Assembly: GCA_034423115.1 (NCBI GenBank)
Contig: DAOUJD010000046.1
Location: forward strand, 1-64,000
DNA length: 64,000 bases
Origin: Bin87 sp034423115
GTDB lineage: Bacteria; Chloroflexota; Dehalococcoidia; Lucifugimonadales; UBA3495
Direction: 5' to 3'
The notes below the pieces were generated by a model. It had not been told where the DNA came from and did not search any database. It was given only the letters and a program-made list of their open reading frames with translations. How positions within the stretch are numbered: position 1 is the stretch's first letter; each line of letters begins with the position of its first letter. A program made the translations under genes and the position numbers. This document shows positions 7,914-16,693 of the stretch, in pieces.

Positions 7914-9047
7914 TTAGATCAGGTTGAACTTCTCGAACTGTCCGTTCACCAACGGCTGCGCGTCCAGTCCCATCCAGCCTTCCAACAGGTCGGTGTAGAT
8001 GCTCCGGAAGTCGTTGTTGAAGTGCAGGTCGCCTTCCAGCAGCTTGTCTTCCTCCAAGGAGGGGTATTCACCATACATGCCGCCCTTGACGTTGTCGCCG
8101 ACGACGAAGGCCACGCCGCCGCTTCCGTGGTCGGTGCCGGAGCCGTTGTCGTGCACCCGGCGGCCGAACTCCGTAAAGACCAGCAAGGTCACGTCGTCGC
8201 TGGCGTCGTGCTCGCGCAGGTCGTCCATGAAGTCGGCGATGGCGTTGGACGTGTTGGTCCACAGGCTCGCGTGCGCGGCCAACTCGCCGGCGTGGGTGTC
8301 GAAGCTGTTGTACGGCGCCGTCGTGTAGAGCACGCGGGTCCCGAACCCGGCCAGGTGCACCTGGGCGATGTTCTTCATGTACTGAGCGACCACGTCGTCG
8401 CCATACTCCACGGTCGAGCTGTACATCTCGGGAGCAGTGCTCAGGATGTCCGCGCCCTTCAGGGCGTCCATACCGGTCTGCGAGAGGTAGTCCACAACGG
8501 AGCTGCGCCCGATAGTCGGCGAGTACATCTTCGAGAAGATGTCCAGCGCCTCGATGCGCTGCTCGTCAGCCTCGATGCCCGTAAGCACGCCGTAGGTGGC
8601 GAGGTTGCCCACCGATGCTACCGGGACACCGGGAGCGGCGAGGGCGCGCGGCAATCCGCGGCCGAAGTTCACGCCGGTCAGCACGTTTTCCTTGTTGGGG
8701 TCCATTTCGCGGATGGCGCGACCCAGCCAACCTTCCGTGCCCTGCTTGTCAGGCTCGCAGGTGTGCCAGATGTCCATGCTGCGGAAGTGGCTGCGGTTCG
8801 GGTTGGGATAGCCCACACCCTGGATGACGGCGACCTTGCCCTCATCGTAGAGCCTCTTCAGCGGCCCCATGTTCGGGTTGAGTCCCGCGTAGCCGTCCAG
8901 GTCCAGGGCCTGGCCTTCAGGGACACGCACCGCCGGCCGGTTGTCGTAATACAGGGGGTCGCCGTGGGGAACCAGCGTATTCAGGGCGTCGTTGCCGCCG
9001 GAAAGCTGGAGGACGACCAGCACCGGGTCTTTCTTGGTTGCGGTCAT
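7914..9047 (-). CDS. DUF1501 family protein
   Basis: A 377-residue protein of the DUF1501 family, related to the alkaline phosphatase/sulfatase fold. Visible hallmarks are LQLSGGNDALNTLVPHGDPLYY near the N-terminus (residues about 13-34), HFRSMDIWHT, and the C-terminal FTEFGRRVHDNGSGTDHGSGG that contains likely metal-binding Asp/His residues. The biochemical role is not established. DUF1501 and DUF1800 genes are very often adjacent, as here, and are usually taken to act together. An AAGGAGAT-type ribosome binding site precedes ATG 9047. Unlike many homologues it shows no twin-arginine signal. Confidence 0.87.
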   Translation of the reverse strand: MTATKKDPVLVVLQLSGGNDALNTLVPHGDPLYYDNRPAVRVPEGQALDLDGYAGLNPNMGPLKRLYDEGKVAVIQGVGYPNPNRSHFRSMDIWHTCEPDKQGTEGWLGRAIREMDPNKENVLTGVNFGRGLPRALAAPGVPVASVGNLATYGVLTGIEADEQRIEALDIFSKMYSPTIGRSSVVDYLSQTGMDALKGADILSTAPEMYSSTVEYGDDVVAQYMKNIAQVHLAGFGTRVLYTTAPYNSFDTHAGELAAHASLWTNTSNAIADFMDDLREHDASDDVTLLVFTEFGRRVHDNGSGTDHGSGGVAFVVGDNVKGGMYGEYPSLEEDKLLEGDLHFNNDFRSIYTDLLEGWMGLDAQPLVNGQFEKFNLI

Positions 9048-9129
9048 TTTTTATCTCCTTGCTCTTTCGTTGGAGACGCCGGGGTGATCGAAACGACACC
9101 CCAGCCTGGTCTGATCTTCCAGTTTCCGA

Positions 9130-10536
9130 CTAGGCGAACTGGTACTCCTGCGTGCTAACGATGAGTTGCAACGTCTGCGCGACCGCCTCGGAGTATTGCG
9201 CCGTGCCCGGCGTCACGCTGCCGCTGTTGCTGGTGTAAGCGATCAACTGGTCCCTGGTCTCGGGGGCCAGTTCGTAGGCGCCCACCAACTCCAGGCAGCG
9301 GTCAACGATCGCGTCCGGGCTGGTAATCTGCTCGCTGTCGAGGCGCGAGACGATATCCTGGACTCCCGGTAGGGTGGTGTTGCCGACCTGGTCGGCGGCG
9401 AAGTTGATGCGCTCCACCAACGTGCCGGAGTCGATCCACTCGGCGCCGGTGTGCCAGCCTTCCACGGTGGGCGGGTTCATCAGGTCTTGGCCCATGTAGC
9501 GAATGGTGTTGGCCAGCGGCTGCAATCCCAACTTGGGTGACGTGAAGTCCTGCACCAGACGCATCGTGCCGATCACCACTTCGGTCGGGCTCTTCACCTT
9601 CTCGAACCGGGCGTTCTTGAAGAACTCCGAGTTGAACATCACCCGCAGCATCGCGGTCAGGTTATACCCGGAGTCGAAGTACGTCTGCTCCAGGAGGGCA
9701 ATGGCCTCAGGATCCCGCGGCGGGGTGTTCTGCCAAGCCGGCACCTGCACCTCGTCCGCCACGAAGAAGTTGTAGAGGTGGCGCGAAACGAAGCGGGCGG
9801 CCGACTGTTGGCGGCAGATGATTTCGACGATGTCGTCGCCATTGAAGTTGCCGGTTTCGCCGAGGAAGGTCTTGTCCTCTTCGTCATGGTCGTACGGGTT
9901 GTAGATGAACGCCGACTCGTACCTCCCGTACGGGTAGCGCGGGATGGCGTTGGTGATGGTCCATCCGGTGAACGCCCGCGCCGCTTCCTTGATGTCGTCC
10001 TCGGAGTAGTTGGCGTGGCCGTCCATGCCCACTCCCATCGAGAACAGCTCCAACAACTCGCGACCCCAGTTCTCGTTGATGGCGCCCTTGTGGCTCATGC
10101 AGTTGTCCAGGTAGAACACCATGGCCGGGTCGCGGGACAGGCCCTTCAGGATCCCGTCAAAGTTGCCCATGCCGAGTTCTCGGAACATGTCCAACTGGAG
10201 TTGGATCTGTCGCCCGTGTTCGCACTTGGAGTTGCCAGTGCAGAGAATCCCATGCCAGAACAGGGCCATCTTTTCCTGCAGCGGGCGCTTGGTGTTGATC
10301 ATGCGGTAGGTGAGATAGGCCTGGTTGACTTCCAGGGCGTTCATCTCTTTCCAATCGACGAAATAGCGCTCAAGGATGTCCATTTCCAGATCCGGCTGGG
10401 CGATCGGATCCAGCAGTTCCTCGACGGTTGCTTCGTAGCCTTTTGCGGCGCGCTCCTCCAATTCAGCGTAGGTGGCGCCGAAGCCGGCCCGACGCATCAA
10501 GTGCGCCATTTGGGCGATTTCCTGGTTGGTGGGCAT
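9130..10536 (-). CDS. DUF1800 family protein
   Basis: A 468-residue DUF1800 protein. The N-terminus carries the family signature AHLMRRAGFGAT. Further conserved blocks are MALFWHGILCT, NENWGRELLELFSMG, ARAFTGWTI, and the tail NPPTVEGWHTGAEWI. Function is unknown; it co-occurs with DUF1501, which follows 82 bases downstream on the same strand. ATG 10536 is preferred because AGGAGGT lies seven bases upstream; the open frame continues to 10635 without such a site. About 200 bases upstream are non-coding and could hold the operon promoter. Confidence 0.88.
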   Translation of the reverse strand: MPTNQEIAQMAHLMRRAGFGATYAELEERAAKGYEATVEELLDPIAQPDLEMDILERYFVDWKEMNALEVNQAYLTYRMINTKRPLQEKMALFWHGILCTGNSKCEHGRQIQLQLDMFRELGMGNFDGILKGLSRDPAMVFYLDNCMSHKGAINENWGRELLELFSMGVGMDGHANYSEDDIKEAARAFTGWTITNAIPRYPYGRYESAFIYNPYDHDEEDKTFLGETGNFNGDDIVEIICRQQSAARFVSRHLYNFFVADEVQVPAWQNTPPRDPEAIALLEQTYFDSGYNLTAMLRVMFNSEFFKNARFEKVKSPTEVVIGTMRLVQDFTSPKLGLQPLANTIRYMGQDLMNPPTVEGWHTGAEWIDSGTLVERINFAADQVGNTTLPGVQDIVSRLDSEQITSPDAIVDRCLELVGAYELAPETRDQLIAYTSNSGSVTPGTAQYSEAVAQTLQLIVSTQEYQFA

Positions 10537-10740
10537 TGCCGATACCTCCTGAGTAGTTTGTAACGGTTTCAGTTCCAAAACCGCGGGATTTATTGCGGAT
10601 ACCGTAACATTCACCACGCCAAAGCATAGTTGCACGGCAACCGCCGACGGATGCTCGAATACTACTCGCCGGGTACCGGGAGTGTCAAGGAATTACCGTT
10701 CGCGGCCAGCACCAACGGGGCCGATTTCAGACGGAATTCG

Positions 10741-11697
10741 TCACGCTGACTGGCGATTAAAAAAGACGGCCCGGTTATCCCGCAACCCGCGCTCGGGGTC
10801 CCATTCGGTGGGTCGCGTCAAACGCGGATCTTCCCGGAGTCCCAACTCGTCTGCGAGCCGACGGCGCCAACGGTTGACGCATGGCAATTCACCGAACATC
10901 CGCAACGCGGGGATATGCTCCGGCGAAGCCGTCCCAGCAAAGGGAGAAACGTAGTCGATACCGCCCAGGTTGCCATGATGACACGTAAACAGGCCAAACT
11001 CTGGCTGGAACACTTCATGGATTCGCATCAGGTCGCGTTTGATGGCGTCTCTATGTTCCCGGTAGTACGCGTGCATGGCGACCAGCCAACGGTCGGATTC
11101 GGGACTCATGTCGAGATTGGACGGATCATCGGTACGCTCCACACTGATGGAGGACCCTCCCAAGCTCCCTGCGGCGGACCATGACCACTGATCCACCGAC
11201 ACTTCATGATCGGTGGCAATTAGGAAACGCTGCCAGATGTCCAGACCAATTCCCGTCATGGCGTCAGACGGTTCAACGAGATAGATCCGGACGTCGGGAA
11301 CCGCCAATCCGTGTGCCGTAGCGTCGAGAACAGCAAGCGCCAGACCCACCTCCATCGCCAGGGCTCCGCTGCCGAAATCAACAACATCAAAGCCGCGCTT
11401 TAGAGCCAATCTACTTTGCCGTTGCTCTATGGCCCGGTACAGCAACGAATATGCGGAGTTAATTTGGAACGGCTGGTACCAAACGCTGTAAAACAGGGCG
11501 ACCAAGTCCTGGTCATACTCTGGCATTTCAAGCTGACGAATCGATCCGTGCAGCGAGTCCAGAGCATGCGATACGCGCCTGGCTTTTTCGCCGTCGCTCA
11601 GACCATGCGTGACGCGGTCAAACGTCGCCGCGGCGACGTCCGCAATGGCGGCATCCAGAGCCGCCGCAACACCTCCCAGACCTCGTGGCGTCCCCAT
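10741..11697 (-). CDS. Methyltransferase-like protein of unknown specificity
   Basis: A 318-residue protein. The block VVDFGSGALAMEVGLALA followed about 30 residues later by IYLVEPSDAM looks like motifs I and II of a class I SAM-dependent methyltransferase fold, so SAM binding is likely. The rest (LFYSVWYQPFQINSAYSLLY, and a Trp/Arg-rich C-terminus) is not a pattern I can assign. It lies 19 bases downstream of the CoA-binding-protein gene on the same strand. No strong ribosome binding site precedes ATG 11697, which agrees with translation coupled to its neighbour. Confidence 0.6.
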   Translation of the reverse strand: MGTPRGLGGVAAALDAAIADVAAATFDRVTHGLSDGEKARRVSHALDSLHGSIRQLEMPEYDQDLVALFYSVWYQPFQINSAYSLLYRAIEQRQSRLALKRGFDVVDFGSGALAMEVGLALAVLDATAHGLAVPDVRIYLVEPSDAMTGIGLDIWQRFLIATDHEVSVDQWSWSAAGSLGGSSISVERTDDPSNLDMSPESDRWLVAMHAYYREHRDAIKRDLMRIHEVFQPEFGLFTCHHGNLGGIDYVSPFAGTASPEHIPALRMFGELPCVNRWRRRLADELGLREDPRLTRPTEWDPERGLRDNRAVFFNRQSA

Positions 11698-11716
11698 TCG
11701 GGCGCACTTGGGCCCG

Positions 11717-12139
11717 TTAGCCCCGTCGCCGCTTGTGCTGCCTCAGGATGCAGTCGTCCATGATTACGCCCAGGCCGGCCTCCCTGGCGCGCTCCGCAGC
11801 CGCCTCGTCCACAACACCGTCCTGCATCCACACGTACCGCGCCCCAATCTCAACCGCGTCGTCGGACACCTCTCCCGCAAATTCGCTCCGTCGGAAAACG
11901 TCCACCAAGTCTATCGCTAGCCCTTGCTCATGCGCTGCGGCCGAGGCTGAAGCCAGGTCGGCATAGGATTGTTCCCCCAAGACCTTGGATCCGTTCAACG
12001 CCGGATTCACGGGGATGATCCGGTAGCCCTGGGACTGCATGTAAGCCGAGACCCCGTGGCTGTCCCTCGCTGGGTTGTCCGAAAGCCCCACCACGGCGAT
12101 GGTTTGCACGTTATCGAGAATTTCATCGATCAAGTCCAT
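11717..12139 (-). CDS. CoA-binding protein (YccU family)
   Basis: A 140-residue single Rossmann-fold protein of the CoA_binding_2 type. The N-terminal IAVVGLSDNPARDSHGV binds nucleotide, and YRIIPVNP, VDVFRRSE and the C-terminal VIMDDCIL complete the family pattern. These proteins bind CoA in structures, but their physiological role is unclear. Length is normal. The methyltransferase-like gene follows 19 bases after its stop. Confidence 0.88.
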   Translation of the reverse strand: MDLIDEILDNVQTIAVVGLSDNPARDSHGVSAYMQSQGYRIIPVNPALNGSKVLGEQSYADLASASAAAHEQGLAIDLVDVFRRSEFAGEVSDDAVEIGARYVWMQDGVVDEAAAERAREAGLGVIMDDCILRQHKRRRG

Positions 12140-12163
12140 TTCCGCACCTCTGTAGAAAACATC

Positions 12164-12197
12164 GGGCCGGGGAGGAATGCCATTCTCCCCGGCCCGT
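12164..12197 (-). terminator. Intrinsic terminator after the cupin gene
   Basis: CGGGCCGGGGAG (12164-12175) pairs with CTCCCCGGCCCG (12186-12197) around a ten-base loop, 17 bases past the minus-strand cupin stop. A short T-rich run follows on the minus strand. Confidence 0.65.
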
Positions 12198-12213
12198 TAG
12201 CACACTAGACCGG

Positions 12214-12588
12214 CTATCGGCTCGCCGTGCTGTCCTTCATCGTTATGGTGATGTGACCCATGTACCCGTCGGTGGTGGCGCCGTGCCAGTGATTCTCGCC
12301 GGCCTTGATCTGCACAACGTCCCCGACACCGACGTGGTGCTCCTCGTCCTCGTTCGCCACGATGCCGTTTCCGACCGTGATTACGAGAATCTGATCACTG
12401 CTGTGGCGGTGCCATCCCGTCTGGGCTCCCGTCTGGAAGTTGACCACGCTGGCGTTGAAGAAGTCGCTCTCTCCCTCCGGAATGATCGGCTGGCGGGTGC
12501 GATGCACCTCTCCTCCGGTCCATCCGGGCACCGCCTCGGCGGGTCCCAACTGTACGTGTTCCACGTTGGCAATTCGAACTACGCGCAT
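12214..12588 (-). CDS. Cupin-domain protein
   Basis: A 124-residue single-domain cupin. The metal-site motif appears as GWHRHSSDQILVITVG (about residues 58-73) and the second motif as GDVVQIKAGENHWHGA (about 88-103), giving candidate His/Gln/Glu ligands. Small cupins of this type bind sugars, small metabolites or act as dioxygenases; the substrate is not evident. GGAGGCTAG precedes ATG 12588. The SMP-30 gene ends about 35 bases upstream on the same strand, so they are probably one transcript. Confidence 0.85.
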   Translation of the reverse strand: MRVVRIANVEHVQLGPAEAVPGWTGGEVHRTRQPIIPEGESDFFNASVVNFQTGAQTGWHRHSSDQILVITVGNGIVANEDEEHHVGVGDVVQIKAGENHWHGATTDGYMGHITITMKDSTASR

Positions 12589-12624
12589 GTTTCTAGCCTC
12601 CTTGTCGTGTAACGCTGGTTGAGT

Positions 12625-13527
12625 TTAACTCACCGGTACCGGAGTGCCGGCGATCTTGATGGGAACGCTGCCCACCGTGTTGCGGCTGGTAAAGTACAGA
12701 GTCTTCCAATCATCGCCGCCGAAGCACAGGTTAGTGGTGGCCGGCTGACCATGGACCACGATCCCCAGGGTCTCGCCGCCCGCGTTCATGATGTGCAGAC
12801 CGCCAGAGCCACCGCAGTAAACGTTCCCCTCGGAATCCACTTTCATACCGTCCGGCACACCCTCGCGCTCTCCCAGCATCTCCGCAAAAACGCGCTGGGT
12901 AGCCAGCGACACGGTTCCGTCATCCTGCACGTCGAAGGCGCGGATGATTCCCTTCCGTGAGTCGTTCACGTAGAGAATTGTCTCGTCTGGAGAGAACGCC
13001 AGCCCGTTCGGCACGACAAAGTCGCTCACCAGCAGGGTCAACGTGCCCAAGTCGGCGGACAGCCGGAACACTCCCGAAATGGTCTGCTCCCACTGCTCGC
13101 GGGGACGCCGGAAGGTCCACGGGTCGGTGAAATAGATGCTGCCGTCCGACTTCACCACCACGTCGTTGGGACGGTTCAGCTGCCGGCCCTGGAACTGGTT
13201 AGCCAGAACCGTCGTCGAGCCATCGTGCTCCAGCCTGCTGATGCGACGCCCATCATGCTCGGCGGCGATGAGGCGTCCTTGCTGGTCGCGAGTCAGCCCG
13301 TTGTGCCGGTTGACGGGTTCGGCGTCGACGGTGACGCCCGAACCTGGGGTATATCGCATCCGCCGGTTGTTGTGGATGTCGCTGAACAGCAGATAGCCGC
13401 CGTCGCTCCACCACAGGGGGCCTTCGGCGGGGCCCTCCCCACCACCGTATCCCGAACCATGTTCTTCGATGGGTGCGTCGGCGTCGATTATCGCGTCAAG
13501 GGCGGAGGAAAGTTTCTCGATTGGCAT
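12625..13527 (-). CDS. SMP-30/gluconolactonase family protein
   Basis: A 300-residue six-bladed propeller lactonase-like protein. Typical blocks are EGPLWWSDGGYLLFSDI (metal Glu near residue 35), NGLTRDQQGRLIAAEH, LNRPNDVVVKSDGSIYFTDP with the Asn/Asp metal ligands, and PNGLAFSPDETILYVNDS. Members hydrolyse sugar lactones or related esters with a divalent metal. No signal peptide is seen, so it is probably cytosolic. The downstream cupin suggests a small catabolic operon, but the substrate is unknown. Confidence 0.88.
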   Translation of the reverse strand: MPIEKLSSALDAIIDADAPIEEHGSGYGGGEGPAEGPLWWSDGGYLLFSDIHNNRRMRYTPGSGVTVDAEPVNRHNGLTRDQQGRLIAAEHDGRRISRLEHDGSTTVLANQFQGRQLNRPNDVVVKSDGSIYFTDPWTFRRPREQWEQTISGVFRLSADLGTLTLLVSDFVVPNGLAFSPDETILYVNDSRKGIIRAFDVQDDGTVSLATQRVFAEMLGEREGVPDGMKVDSEGNVYCGGSGGLHIMNAGGETLGIVVHGQPATTNLCFGGDDWKTLYFTSRNTVGSVPIKIAGTPVPVS

Positions 13528-13731
13528 GGTTGCGCCTCCTGGTGGAGTCCGGAGCGATGGCTCGGACGATGGAATGGATTGGGCGTTGCCGCCGCCATTG
13601 TAGGCGGCAGTTGGGCGCCGTGCAATGGCGGATTAGCCAAAAGTCGCGGTCGGAACGCTAAGCGTTCAAAGGCCCATTTACGGTTCAATACAGCCACATT
13701 ATTGCGTGAATTTTATAAAATCGACCAATCG

Positions 13732-14559
13732 ATGCACCACTGGATTAACCAGATCCACCAAGGCGACTGTCTGACCCTGCTGGCCCGGATGCCCGACGCG
13801 ACAGCGGATCTGGTCGTAACTTCGCCACCCTACAACCTGCTCAACAGCAGCGGCAACGGGATGAAAAACGGCAACGGCGGCAAATGGTCCCGCGCCGCTT
13901 TGATGCAAGGGTACGCGACCCATTCCGACGCCATGCCCCACGATGTTTATGTCGATTGGCAGCGCGAATGCCTGCGCGAAATGATGCGCGTCCTCACGCC
14001 GGAGGGCGCGATTTTCTACAACCACAAGTGGCGAGTGCAAAAGGGCTTGCTCCAAGACCGAACCGATATTGTCGACGGCTTTCCGGTGCGGCAGATCATC
14101 ATCTGGCAGCGTTCCGGCGGATTCAACCACAACCCGGGATATTTTCTGCCCACCTACGAAGTCGTCTATCTCATCGCCAAGCCGGGTTTCCGGCTCGCGC
14201 CCAAGGCCGGCGGCGTTGGCGACGTGTGGAGAATCCGCCAGGATCGCGGCAACCCCCATCCCGCGTCGTTCCCGGTGGATCTAGCTCGACGCGCCATCGC
14301 GGCAACCACTGCCGAAATAGTCCTGGATCCGTTCATTGGCAGCGGCACCACCGCCGTCGCCGCTCTGTTGGAGGGACGGCAGTTCATCGGCATCGACGTG
14401 TCGGGAGACTATTGCGAATTGGCCCGGCAACGGGTGGATGCAGTGGCGTCGGAATTGGCGAAAACTTCAGACTCCTCTGAGATTCCATCGGCACTCGAGG
14501 TCAGAGCCATGCTGCAATCCACGGCTCAGCCTGCCGAGGTTCCAAATCCCGACCCGTAG
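13732..14559 (+). CDS. Site-specific DNA methyltransferase, beta class
   Basis: A 275-residue amino-methyltransferase (N6-adenine or N4-cytosine). Catalytic motif IV TSPPY (30-34) precedes the SAM-binding motif DPFIGSGTT (199-207), the order that defines the beta class; SPPY leans towards N4-cytosine but does not settle it. No restriction endonuclease gene is adjacent, so it looks like an orphan regulatory or solitary enzyme. ATG 13732 starts the conserved NQIHQGDCL block; a longer open frame back to 13225 runs through the divergent SMP-30 gene and is rejected. An upstream TTG at 13702 is a minor alternative. Confidence 0.87.
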   Translation: MHHWINQIHQGDCLTLLARMPDATADLVVTSPPYNLLNSSGNGMKNGNGGKWSRAALMQGYATHSDAMPHDVYVDWQRECLREMMRVLTPEGAIFYNHKWRVQKGLLQDRTDIVDGFPVRQIIIWQRSGGFNHNPGYFLPTYEVVYLIAKPGFRLAPKAGGVGDVWRIRQDRGNPHPASFPVDLARRAIAATTAEIVLDPFIGSGTTAVAALLEGRQFIGIDVSGDYCELARQRVDAVASELAKTSDSSEIPSALEVRAMLQSTAQPAEVPNPDP

Positions 14560-14568
14560 CACCACCGA

Positions 14569-14577
14569 TGGTACAAT
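14569..14577 (+). promoter_or_regulatory. Extended -10 promoter for the thioredoxin-reductase-like gene
   Basis: TGGTACAAT combines a TGn extension with a good -10 hexamer (TACAAT, 14572-14577), 55 bases upstream of the GTG start. No strong -35 is visible. Confidence 0.4.
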
Positions 14578-14631
14578 CACCGGGCGTTTCTCCATGAAAT
14601 GACCTGATCCCCAGACAGAGAGGTATTCCCG

Positions 14632-15558
14632 GTGCCTGACCAAGAATTCGACGTATTGATTATCGGCGGCGGCATGGCCGGCCTGACCGCTGGCATCTAC
14701 GCTTCCCGCTACGGCCTGCACACCGCCATCGTCGAGCAGATGATGGCCGGCGCGCAGATCATCAACCTGGAAAAGATTGAGAACTTTCCCGGCTTCCCGC
14801 AGGGCATCGCCGGCTACGAACTTGGCCCCGCGACGCAGGAGCAGGCGATGAACGCGGGGGTCGAGGTGTTGATGGACACCGCTACCGACATTTCTGTTGA
14901 CGGCGACTACCTGCGCGTAACGGGCGACATGGGCGGCAGCTATCGCGGTAAAGCCGTAATAATGGCGGCCGGCTCCTCCCTCCGCTCCCTGGGCATCCCC
15001 GGGGAGGCGGAATTCGAAGGGCGCGGTGTTTCCCACTGCGCCACCTGCGACGGCCCTCTGTACATGGGTCAGACCGTGGCCGTAGTCGGAGGCGGCGATT
15101 CCGCGGCTGACGAAGCCCTTACCCTCACTGAATATACGGACCGCGTCATTCTGTTCGTCCGTGGCGAATCCTTGGGCGCACAACAGGTATTACAGGACCG
15201 GATCGCGTCCAATCCCAAGATAGAAGTGCGCCACCAAACCGAAGTGGTGGAAATCGTTGGCGAAGACACCGTAACGGGCGTCAGGGTCCGAGGCGCCGAC
15301 GGCGAGACCGTTGAACCTGTAAGCGGACTTTTCATCTACATTGGACTCGATCCCAACTCCGCAGCGGTGGCCGATCTGGTCCCGCTCGACAACGCCGGAC
15401 ACATTCCGGTGGGCCTGTCCATGGACACCCCGCAACCAGGCCTGTACGCGGCCGGCGACATCCGGCAGCAGTCTGCCGCCCAACTGGTGGCTTCGGCCGG
15501 CGACGGCGCGACCGCGGCCATTGCCGCTTTCCGCTACATCAACGGCAAAGACTGGTAA
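14632..15558 (+). CDS. Thioredoxin-reductase-like FAD oxidoreductase
   Basis: A 308-residue low-molecular-weight flavoprotein disulfide reductase. FAD binding is at the N-terminal IIGGGMAGLTAGIYASRYG, the redox-active pair is Cys136-A-T-Cys139, and a second Rossmann motif VVGGGDSAADEA binds NAD(P)H. The C-terminal GLYAAGDIR is the second FAD motif. It would reduce thioredoxin or a related dithiol protein in the cytoplasm. The GTG start is preceded by an AGAGAGG-type site. The MBL hydrolase follows 48 bases downstream. Alternative identities such as ferredoxin-dependent or alkylhydroperoxide-linked reductase remain possible. Confidence 0.88.
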   Translation: MPDQEFDVLIIGGGMAGLTAGIYASRYGLHTAIVEQMMAGAQIINLEKIENFPGFPQGIAGYELGPATQEQAMNAGVEVLMDTATDISVDGDYLRVTGDMGGSYRGKAVIMAAGSSLRSLGIPGEAEFEGRGVSHCATCDGPLYMGQTVAVVGGGDSAADEALTLTEYTDRVILFVRGESLGAQQVLQDRIASNPKIEVRHQTEVVEIVGEDTVTGVRVRGADGETVEPVSGLFIYIGLDPNSAAVADLVPLDNAGHIPVGLSMDTPQPGLYAAGDIRQQSAAQLVASAGDGATAAIAAFRYINGKDW

Positions 15559-15606
15559 AGAATCCAGGAAACACCCGATTCGTTGCCCGCACGAGCGAGT
15601 TGTCCC

Positions 15607-16437
15607 ATGCAGATCACCGACCACGTCTACAGCACCCACATCTCGGAGGACCCCAACGCCTACGGCGCGATGCACCCGGGAGGTACCCAGATCTACTTCG
15701 TGGGCGACCCGTCCGACCGAATGGTCATGATCGACTCAGGTGAACCGTACCGGCATTGGCGGCATCAAATCCTGGAATACTGGGACGAACTCGGAAACCC
15801 CGAAATCGACGCCATCCTGATCACCCACGGGCACGGAGATCACATCGGCGGACTAGACCGGCTGCAGGAGGCATTCGGTTGCCCGGTACGGTGCCATCCC
15901 AAGCTCGCGCCCAGGCTGCAGCACATTCTGGGTGGCAACTCGGTTTCCGCCCTCACTGCGCGGGAGGTCATCAACACCGGTGGGGGCGTGAACCTGCGTC
16001 CCCTGTTTACGCCGGGACACGAAGAAGACCATGTCTGCTATTTTCTGCGGCCGGACCGGGTGCTGTTCAGCGGCGACAACCTACTGGGGAATTCCTCGTC
16101 CAGCGTGCGCAACCTCAAACAGTACATGACCTCACTCAACCGCATGGCCCGAACGCGCCCGACGGTGGTCTGCCCGGGGCATGGCAACACCATCATGCGC
16201 GGCGAGCAGAGGATCCAGCAGCAGATCGCCCACCGGCAGGGGCGTGAGGATCAGGTGCTCGCGGCTCTGGGCGACGGCGCTACCACCGTGGGAGAAATCG
16301 TCGGTGCTGTTTACCCCAGAAATCTGCGGAAATCCCTGCGGGACGCCGCCGGCCGGAACGTCCGCACCCACCTCGAAAAGCTCCGCGAGGAGGGCCGGGT
16401 CAGCGAACGGGAAGCCACCTACACCTTGCCTGAATAA
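15607..16437 (+). CDS. MBL-fold metallohydrolase with C-terminal winged helix
   Basis: A 276-residue LACTB2-like hydrolase. The metal motif HGHGDH gives His74, His76, Asp78 and His79, followed by further ligands in TPGHEEDHVCYF and LFSGDNLLG. The last 70 residues form a winged-helix-like tail (VGEIVGAVYP, LRDAAGRNVRTHLEKLREEGRV) characteristic of this subgroup, which includes RNases and thioesterase-like enzymes. ATG 15607 is chosen over an upstream TTG at 15583. It is probably in one operon with the flavoprotein before it and the small membrane protein after it. Confidence 0.88.
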   Translation: MQITDHVYSTHISEDPNAYGAMHPGGTQIYFVGDPSDRMVMIDSGEPYRHWRHQILEYWDELGNPEIDAILITHGHGDHIGGLDRLQEAFGCPVRCHPKLAPRLQHILGGNSVSALTAREVINTGGGVNLRPLFTPGHEEDHVCYFLRPDRVLFSGDNLLGNSSSSVRNLKQYMTSLNRMARTRPTVVCPGHGNTIMRGEQRIQQQIAHRQGREDQVLAALGDGATTVGEIVGAVYPRNLRKSLRDAAGRNVRTHLEKLREEGRVSEREATYTLPE

Positions 16438-16445
16438 GGCAGGCC

Positions 16446-16646
16446 ATGCGCGAACGCGGCCCATTCATTTTCAGCGCCGCCGGGCCGACTGGGACGCTGG
16501 GCTGCGGCCTGGCCCTGTTCTTCCTCGGGGTTTTCCTGCTGACTCCCTTGGCGGTGTTTCTGATCAAGGGCGTGGGCTGGCTACTGGTGGTGATCGGAGT
16601 GCTTGTGTGCGCTCTGGCATTGTGGTCGTGGCTACGTCGCAGGTGA
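16446..16646 (+). CDS. Small two-helix membrane protein
   Basis: A 66-residue protein with two hydrophobic helices at about residues 18-38 and 42-60 and a basic C-terminus (WSWLRRR). It starts nine bases after the MBL hydrolase stop with AAGGCAGG upstream, so it is almost certainly translated from the same transcript. No family is recognised; it may anchor or regulate a partner at the membrane, but this is only position-based inference. Confidence 0.6.
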   Translation: MRERGPFIFSAAGPTGTLGCGLALFFLGVFLLTPLAVFLIKGVGWLLVVIGVLVCALALWSWLRRR

Positions 16647-16693
16647 TCCTGAAACGATAGCCAGTCGCCTACCCAACGCCCCCGCGTGGAAGA

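Noticed and set aside
13225..13731. N-terminal extension of the DNA methyltransferase
   Set aside because: The extension runs antisense through the SMP-30 gene and is not needed for the conserved methyltransferase start.
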